Shown here in pieces: positions 31,181 to 38,447 of a stretch of DNA of 38,447 nt. The notes beneath the pieces were generated by a model. That model worked only from the letters and a program-made list of their open reading frames with translations. It was not told the origin of the DNA and ran no database searches. Source of the DNA: Intoshia linei (lineage: Eukaryota; Orthonectida; Rhopaluridae); contig LWCA01000138.1 of the NCBI GenBank assembly GCA_001642005.1, positions 1-38,447 of the forward strand. Direction: 5' to 3'. Positions within the stretch are counted from its first letter, which is position 1; each line of letters starts with the position of its first letter. The translations under genes and the position numbers were made by a program.

Positions 31181-34100
31181 TTATTTTACATATTTATAAA
31201 CATTATCTAACAAATTAAAAGCAGTTTCATAAAGATCATCATTAAAAAGTTCATTTTTGGTAACATCCAAATTTATGGTTGATAAATTCTAAAAATAAAT
31301 ATTTATTTCAATTTTATTAACACAAAGTAATTTAATATCAAACCAAATTCAAAGAATTTGTTTGCATAGCCATTAATTGTTTTATTGTAAAATCTTGTAT
31401 ATTTGTAGATATTTTTTTTGTATTTTTTAGCATGCATTCGTTTTCATATTCTATGATCAATAGTATAAAATACCAATAAAAATATAAAAAACCTCTATAT
31501 AAAAGCAAAGCTTTATCTTCATAATTTGATGAACTCGATATCTGAAAATTTGAAAATAAACGAACATTGTCCAAAAGTATCTATAAAAAATGTACTATTT
31601 ACCGAATCTTCAGTGTTTTTATGATTCAAGGGAATAAATATTTGGCTTGTATCATCCAGTATGTCATCATTGTTTTTGACTTTATCTTTATCGTCACAAA
31701 ATTCTAAACAATTAATAATTCATTTCATTTGACGCTTCCTTAACAGGATAAAAATTATCCGCGTGAATAGACAATCCGAGAAACTACGCACTGTTATGGT
31801 GTTCACTTTTTATACTTTTCGACAAAATTTTAGTACAACAGGGTCTCATTTTTCCAACTTGAGCATTAAAAAATTGTATTGATTTTGATAAGCCACTAAG
31901 AGTTTAGAGAGGTTGTGAAGGGCTACTAAGGACACTATGCAGTGTTTTTGAAATTTTTTTAGGGCCTATTTTTAATTTTCGGACGAACCCTAGCTCTGAT
32001 TTAAGGTTTTAATGGTAGTTAGATTCTTCATAACTAACCCCCACAAATATAGATAAATCTCAAAAGGAATTTAGTAAAGACCAGAATAAACGAGCTAGAA
32101 CTGAATTTTAAAAAACATGGTAAACCTATCCAATGAATCAGAGTCATAGAAACCAACCATAACTGAAATTATATCAAATAAATTATGTTCTATATTTATC
32201 ATAACATTTTCGTATTGATTTCAATAATTGTATTTGGTGAGGGTAAATATTAACCGACTTAATTTTTTGAATTTTTAAAACAAAAAAGGCACTAACGTGC
32301 AAAATGATTTTTTCTAATATAAAAAAGTGGACACATACCATAGTGTATATAAAAAATACCGAATAAATTTTCTCCATCAGAATCACATTTAATACTATCG
32401 AAATCACATATGATGAATGAATTATTGTGTTTAAATAAAAAGTTTTTTATTGTTTCAGTATCAAAAGATACATAATTTTCACTAAATATATAATTAATTA
32501 CGTAAAATGCAAGAATAATTACAAAAAGCAAAATTGATATTAAATATTACGCGGAAGAAGAATGAAAAATATTTTCGGGTAGTAAATATTTTGCAGATTG
32601 ATTTCTCTCCATAATCGTCTACATTATAATTATAGAATGTAAGTTAGTTTTTATGAAAATAGAAAAACCTCTTTCGAATATGTAGCATTTCCATTTCGAA
32701 TCAGTAGTCTCATTATACCGGCTACTAGAGCATGAATGCGAATTGTTAATAAATTTTCCAAATGGCTATTGAAATAATTGTTTTCATTTAATACGTATGC
32801 CTAATTTAAGGTGTAAATATTGGACATTTTCATAAACAGTCACTTTTATGTATCCATTTTAATGGATTCAGTACAACAGGGGCGGATTCAAGGGGTGCAG
32901 AATATGCAGTTGTACCGACTTCATAATATCGTTCTCCATGTTTAGTTATACAGTTTATTTTTTTAGATTTGTTTCTAGCTCAATTTTTTTGGATTTTATT
33001 TTTTGTTTGAATACAATTTAAATAATATAAATAGTCAAAATTCGAGAAATTAAATCGTTAATAAAATCCAAAAAAATTGAACTAGAAACAAATTTTAAAA
33101 AATAAACTGTATAACTAAACATCGAGAACAATATTATGAAGTCTGTACCACGTTTAAAAGCTCAAACGCCAATTTCCATTAAAATAAAGTTCACTTTTAA
33201 TTTTGTAATAGTATATATAAAGAAAACTTTAAATGGTCAGACTAACTTCACCGTTAGGAGTTGGCCGAAAATATTTTACAATAGTTATTATTTTAGTAAT
33301 ACTATAATTTTAATCCCTAAGGATATTTTTTCTAAATACCCATGAGACACCTTATTGTGCATGTAACAAAAGGCCTCAAGTCACATGATCAATTGTTCAT
33401 GTAATGACATGTAATGTTATGCGCCATCTATATTGTTTTAATAAATTAAAATGCAAAATGTTGAAATGCATTAATATTTTGGAAATATCATTTTTTTTAT
33501 ACTTGATCACTATTATACCTAAGGATGTTCAAAAATATAATTTTTTATTTTTTTTGAGACACCTCAATGCACAATGTGCATTCACATCTATAATTGACAT
33601 CTTTTTTTTGTGCTGATCATTTTTTTTATTTTTGCGAAAAAATACCAATTTGGAAACTATTGTATAACAACCTTCAAATGAAACTAAAAGAGACGCTTTA
33701 AAATCAAACTAGACGCCTTGATGTTAAAAGAGACGCTCTAAAAATTAAATATATAGCTCGCTTCGCTCGCACCCCATTAACTAGCCTCTTGGATCCGCCC
33801 TGTACAATGTCATTTTTTAAAGTAACAGTAACAAGTGGATTTGAGGAAGTCATATGTTGATGATTTTAAAATCGTTATCAGATTGTGTATTTTTTATAAT
33901 TCTAGGACTGATTCGAATTTAAATAAAAAAATAATTAGATTTTTGACCTTGAACGTCTCAATTTCTGAAAATGAAATTTGCGATAAAACATGACCCTCGG
34001 AAAACTAATAGAAATATGGAAATTGTAAAACTTGAATCTTCGTACCTTAACTTACAATAAACTAAAACAAATAAATAAACAGACATACATTTTTAACCAT

Positions 34101-37100
34101 TTCACTTTATATAATATTAGTATTATTATAATTATTAATTTATTATTATAAGTAAGGATATGATCTCAAAAAGTTGTCACATTTGGAGAAAGTCATCTAT
34201 ACCAGTGGTTCTGAACGGTGAGCGAATCGCATCCTTAGAGGGTCATTTTTCTGACAATTTTTCCTGACATAACTACTCTCTAAAAAGGATTCATACATTA
34301 TAAATTTGTCATAATCTTTACAAATTTTATTGACGGAAATCCAAAATAATTCTAAAAAATCTTGGTCATTTGATTAAATGAACGGTATCACATCCAATGA
34401 TTCATATATCCATCTTTCAAAATTTTCAAAATAATCAAAGGTTTATATTTAAATGGGCGTCTACCAAAAAAAATAAAAATCAAAATTTACCAACCCTTAT
34501 TGGAAAAATCTAGTTTCATGCGTAGATTCAAAAATTGACTAACACTCAAAATAGTTTATTTTATACATTTACAAATATTTGTGAATGATTGACTTAGGGG
34601 AGATTCTAAAAAAAGGGTTCAAAACCACCAACCTACACTAACACGCCACCCGTTCGAAATGGTCACTTTTCGAGGGTATATGGTATAAAGTATTTATTAT
34701 AGAGTCGAGCACATAAAATTTATGCTATAAAATTAATTTAAAACAATGAAATATAAAGTTAATAAAAACCTGTAAAATAAGAGCAATTTTATGTACATCT
34801 TGAAAAGCGGTATCAAGAATACCTAAATTTTGACAAAATCCGATAAGTACCCTCCACCACCAAAAGTAATGATCCAAAGTATTATTCGGTGAAATAGCAA
34901 AATGAAACAAAATTTTGATAAATTTTTTACGATTCTAAAAACATGATAAAATTTACACGATAATAAATAAAATCTCACCCTCTTCCATAATCCGATATCT
35001 TGCCGCGAAATATTTGAAACAACTTTTAGCTCACTCATTTCCGACAAATTATTATCCAAAAGTAACGGCAGTGCATCCAAACTATAATTAGAATCGACAT
35101 GCTCCATCGTTGGCGAATCAGATATTGTACTGCAATTTGAATTTTTTTTATACTTTTTCCTATTCAAAATGACCCACAAAATTTTCATTCCAAACAATCG
35201 TTCCTCTGGGTTGTTAAATCGACAAGTAAAAGATATAAGATTCATTAATTTTCCGGAAAAAAGAGTTGAACAATACTGAAGGTTTTGTTTATCAATGGCA
35301 ATCAATAACACTTGCAACAAAAACAAATTGAACGATCCATTTTTAGATGGTTCTAAATTCACATGGTCCACGATTGTGTTGATGAATCCATAAAATTGGT
35401 GAACATCTAAAAATCTAGAAATTTCATCGATTTTTTCCAATAAATGGTTCATTATTGTGGTTACATTGCTTTTATTTATATTGTGGTTGGATTCGGTAAT
35501 ATTTAAAAAATTTTGTACAAATTTTATCAACACTAGTATGGCGTTTGATAATGATACACCCAAACGATGTATTGAAGATTTTAGTATATGAGTGTATAAA
35601 AGTAATCTTTTAAATGAGTATTCAAAATCAATTTCATTTGTTTCGTTCTGATGAACTTTGGGTGAGAAATATTTTAAAACAAAAAATGCATACCTACGCT
35701 AAAAATAAACAATTAATAAAAATGAATGACATATCGGTGCTAACTGGACATAAAAAAGATAAATTTTCCATAAACCCCATGCCAATAAAAATATTTCATT
35801 ATTCAACCAAAAATTACCTCAATGGCAAAAATGATCATTTCTAGACAACGCTTAGTAAAATCAAAACTATTGTCCCACAACTGCATACTATTGAAATACC
35901 TAATAATAAAATATTTACACAAGGTTTAGATAATATACCACCCGTGAAAATTATAATACTTACGTTTCAACGCATAAAAGAAACTGGTCAATATTAACGG
36001 TTGTAGATTTTTTAACAAGAGTTTGAAAAATTTCTGTAATTTTAGTCAGACAAAATGAAATGTTTAATCCATTATTAATATCTTGAAACGATATTTTTTC
36101 TTGAGTTTCATTCAATCCGTCAAAACTTTCAGTTTTTTGTTTATAAAAATTGGGTGATTCGTAAATTTTTTCATATTTAGTATTTTTGTTTAAAAAATGT
36201 TCATAATTTTGAATGTTTTGCAAAAGAACAACCACCAATTTTTGAAGTATCTCGCCACTATTTATCAGTGAATCTATCGACATTTTGCGAAGAAGCGATT
36301 CTATTCCAATGAGTGAATAAAATATTCGGTTTCTAATTATTTATTAAATAAATATAAATGAATTGTATTTATATATTTTCATAAAGCATTAATTAAAACC
36401 AGAGGCTCTGGTCCAGAGCCATTTTAAAACTTACGCTAGTTTTTTATTTTTTGTGGTTTCTAGGTTATCGGGTAGTTGGCATATGGCAATATCACTAAAT
36501 TTGGACAGAAAAAAATTGTAAGATTGTTCAATTTTTAATTCGGCTTCAATGTACGAATAGGCTCGTAACTAAAGAATTTTAACGTTGAAAAACAATTTTT
36601 AAAAAAATTACAGAAATGACGCATTTATGTAAAAGGTCATCGCTTTTCGATTCAATAAGTTGCTTGAGCATTTGAAGATAATTACCGACAAAAACGTTCA
36701 AATTTGACGAAGAACGACAAGCGCCAAGTAAATGATCAGTAATATCAATTGATATCAACGCTGATTTGTACCGATAGACTCGTGTATCTAGCAACAAACG
36801 ATAAAGCAAATACCGGCTAATTCGATCAAGCTATAAAAAAGTTGCATTTAGAATAAATTTTACATACATCAACTTGAATCAAAAAAATTAAATAAATCTG
36901 TCAAAAAGTTCAGTTCAGGGATTTCAGTTTAAACAATAAATATTTTTTTATTCAGGACCATTCCTCAGAATTTAAAAAAATGTACATCATATATTATTAT
37001 ACCTTTTGAGGTTGTCGCATAGAATAAAATGTAAGTTTTTCCAAGTTTTGCTTGTTGAGTGGATTCTATAAATCATAAATTTGTTAAATATAGTAAATTC

Positions 37101-37292
37101 AAACGAAACCTCCAATCTTGTACATATTATTTAAAAATATATTACATTTTCGGAATTGACAGGGTAAATATTGTCAATAAGCCTCACATATTTAGATCGA
37201 AAAGGTGAGCATGATGTGAAAAACAATTTAAATCTTTGCCTGGTATCTGAAGATAAAGATTTAGGTCTAATTTTTTTATTGCCTCTTAACAT
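31181..37292 (-). CDS. EFR3: EFR3 homolog (plasma-membrane anchor of the PI4-kinase III-alpha complex)
   Basis: Membrane scaffold that recruits TTC7/FAM126/PI4KA to make plasma-membrane PI4P (fly rolling blackout). Fifteen coding exons in consistent phase give 844 aa (human EFR3A 821): 37292-37146, 37065-37003, 36830-36612, 36568-36435, 36332-35964, 35899-35818, 35647-34979, 34934-34770, 32800-32669, 32618-32551, 32481-32360, 31703-31603, 31541-31493, 31450-31344, 31288-31181. Family landmarks: RSKYVRLIDNIYPVN and NLEKLTFYS (human RYKRLVDNIFPVN, NMEKLTFYS), LDRISRYLLYRLLLDTRVYR, YNFFLSKFSDIA, ERLFGMKILWVILNRKKYKK, SAKYLLPENIF (human APYMLPEDVF). The rest is helical HEAT-like. The N-terminus is extended and has one Cys (FFTSCSPF) where vertebrate EFR3 has a palmitoylated Cys cluster. 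The donor at 32359 could instead be at 32338 (GTATGT), adding 7 residues. C-terminal exons are less conserved. Confidence 0.92.
32877..33802. mobile_element. MITE-like element in EFR3 intron 8
   Basis: Left end CAGGGGCGGATTCAAGGGGT and right end CTCTTGGATCCGCCCTG are inverted repeats, related to the GTGGCGGATCTA ends of the element at 8599-9568. TACAA is directly repeated at the two flanks (32872-32876, 33803-33807). 926 bp, no transposase. Contains the large inverted repeat 32912-33148. Confidence 0.65.
32912..33148. repeat. Long inverted repeat, two 89-bp arms
   Basis: The left arm 32912-33000 (GTACCGACTTCATAATATCG ... TTTGGATTTTATT) and right arm 33060-33148 (AATAAAATCCAAA ... ATATTATGAAGTCTGTAC) are near-perfect reverse complements, separated by a 59-nt spacer. 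Transcribed within EFR3 intron 8 it would fold into a long hairpin. Confidence 0.85.
33840..34123 (-). mobile_element. Helitron-family fragment in EFR3 intron 8
   Basis: Contains AATTCTAGGACTGATTCG, AGATTTTTGACCTTGAACG, CCTCGGAAAACTAATAGAAA and AAACAAATAAATAAACAGAC. It ends in CTTTATATAATATTAGTA, which on minus is TACTAATATTATATAAAG, the kind of 5' end seen in many insect Helitrons. Confidence 0.6.
34203..34630. mobile_element. Possible hAT-like MITE in EFR3 intron 8
   Basis: Left end CAGTGGTTCTGAACGGTG, right end GGGTTCAAAACCACC. The inverted match is partial and no target duplication was found. Confidence 0.35.
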
Positions 37293-38160
37293 GGCAAATT
37301 AATGTTTACAAACTTTATTATAATTTACAAAATTTACTTACTCATTTTATTGTTGGCATGTATAGTAATTTCGGTTCAGTCTGATACAGAAAATATTTGC
37401 AATATATTGATTGATTTCAGTTCCTAGAGTAATATTTCACTCCCCATTAATTGTTTGATTGAATTATTAATATCAATACAAATACAGTAATGCATATCAT
37501 ATGTTAATTACATTGTAAATTTATGTTTAGAATATTATGAATTCAAATATGGTTACTACAATTGCATATATTAAAATGTCAATTGGTAGATTTTATAATT
37601 TTTTGAGATAAACAATAATGTTGCGTTGATAAATACTAAATTTCAACAAATATTTGATACATTTAGTAATTACAATATAGTATTATGGAATTGGAGCAAC
37701 GAAACAAATTATAAGGTTAAATTAGTGTATCTAATTTGTTGAGTAGGAATGCTAGAAATGTATTATTTTAATTAAAAGTTAAATTGAAATAATTAGCAAC
37801 AATAGTAAAACTTAAAAACAATACGATTGGTTCGCAACCTTATTCAACAATCGTTAATCGAAATATTTAGCTAAAAATCAGAAATTTTATATAATTTTCT
37901 AATGAACATTAAGATTGATGAAATACGATTTAAATTTAATTTATATAAGGTTAAAATATATAATAGGATTATATGTTGTTGTATTGTAACGATTTATCAA
38001 TTTTTATATACATAGTTGAAATAGTAGATAGGAACATTCGAATGTAAAGATTAAATTCCATATAATTTTGAAAGGGCACACTTTTTACATTATATTTTCA
38101 AACTAATGACCTAATCATCAGTGTGACAAGAAAAAGTGGTACTATCAAGCTAGTTTATTT

Positions 38161-38447
38161 CAGCGGTTCTTAACATACTTCGCAGTTGGTACTCCTAAAC
38201 TAAAAAAAAAATAATTTGGTACCCATAATAAATTCTATTTATTGTAACTATGATATCATGTGAATTAATAAAAAATCAAATAAAATAACTAGTTAAACTG
38301 TACTTCATCAAAAATAGATACATAAATGTATTATGAAATTTTAACAATATTTATAATTTATGAATCATAAAAATGTGAGTCATAGGTTGAGACCAACTGG
38401 TACCCCTAGGGGTACTAGTATCCCCCCCCCCCCCCCCCCCCCCCCCT
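38161..38447. mobile_element. hAT-like left end running into the window edge
   Basis: CAGCGGTTCTTAACATACTT is a hAT-like terminus of the type seen elsewhere in the window. The right end is not inside the window. A 16-bp palindrome GTACCCCTAGGGGTAC lies at 38400-38415. Confidence 0.4.
38422..38446. repeat. Homopolymer run of 25 C
   Basis: An uninterrupted C25 in otherwise AT-rich DNA, one base from the window end. Likely length-variable and possibly a sequencing or assembly break point. Confidence 0.9.

Larger units (their letters stand above)
37293..38447. other. Gene-poor stretch upstream of EFR3
   Basis: No supported reading frame or exon on either strand. Presumably includes the EFR3 promoter and 5' UTR at its left side. 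The right end is a transposon terminus and a poly-C run. Confidence 0.5.

Noticed and set aside
31581-31602. 22-nt GT-AG intron in EFR3
   Set aside because: Too short for splicing. A 61-nt intron from the same donor to the stronger TTTTCAG acceptor at 31542 keeps the frame.
32126-32162. 37-nt candidate EFR3 exon (acceptor TTTCAG, encoding VMVGFYDSDSLDR)
   Set aside because: Including it puts the next exon out of frame and creates a stop, while skipping it keeps phase. It could be a rare alternative exon or a decoy.
32183-32531. Overlapping minus-strand frames around 32183-32531
   Set aside because: They are alternative frames across one EFR3 exon (32481-32360) and its introns; only that exon fits the phase and family alignment.
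1-38447. tRNA, rRNA or CRISPR features
   Set aside because: No cloverleaf with conserved T-loop, no rRNA-like segment and no regularly spaced identical repeats were seen. The repeated motifs are transposon ends and Helitron modules.

Overview
This is an AT-rich (roughly three-quarters A+T) nuclear window from an animal, most likely an arthropod. The evidence is spliced genes for conserved eukaryotic proteins (Ran, SART3, MIC10, EFR3, a CDK5 activator, a DEAD-box helicase), very short introns, and a dense load of eukaryotic DNA transposons (Helitron, hAT-like and Tc1/mariner). I cannot name the species. No tRNA, rRNA, CRISPR array or prokaryotic operon was seen.

Layout, left to right. 1-328: N-terminus of an Asn-rich protein (minus) cut by the window edge. 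3144-4177: an orphan terminal exon and a broken coding remnant (minus), separated by a Helitron end. 5594-7551: a CDK5 activator (p35-type) with an unusual cysteine-rich insert (minus). 8599-10163: nested hAT-like and other MITE-type elements. 10364-16258: a 13-exon DEAD-box RNA helicase with a mitochondrial-looking N-terminus (minus). 16832-21898: SART3 in 9 exons (plus), divergent from the helicase across about 570 bp. 22010-23579: MIC10 (minus), convergent with SART3. 24441-25637: Ran GTPase in 4 exons (plus), divergent from MIC10. 25675-29201: a probable MED15-like Mediator gene (minus) whose stop lies 37 bp from that of Ran. 31181-37292: EFR3 in 15 coding exons (minus). 37293-38447: gene-poor, ending in a transposon end and a 25-base poly-C run.

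The genes are unrelated housekeeping functions (nuclear transport, U4/U6 snRNP recycling, mitochondrial cristae, plasma-membrane PI4-kinase anchoring, neuronal kinase activation, transcription) and do not form one pathway. The exon models were built by hand. For Ran, SART3, MIC10 and the helicase every intron is GT-AG and reading phases agree throughout. EFR3 also agrees, with one ambiguous donor. Eleven introns are only 37-44 nt.

The gene interiors hold much of the transposon load. Notable cases are a hAT-like MITE 11 nt from the SART3 intron 4 donor, a 1.56-kb Tc1-like element with Sleeping-Beauty-style inner and outer repeats plus a perfect-TSD hAT-like MITE in one intron of the MED15-like gene, a Helitron inside a hAT-like element in the helicase, and an 89-bp-arm inverted repeat inside EFR3. 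The repeated low-complexity blocks across the window resolve as one Helitron family with a hairpin and a CTAG|T 3' end.
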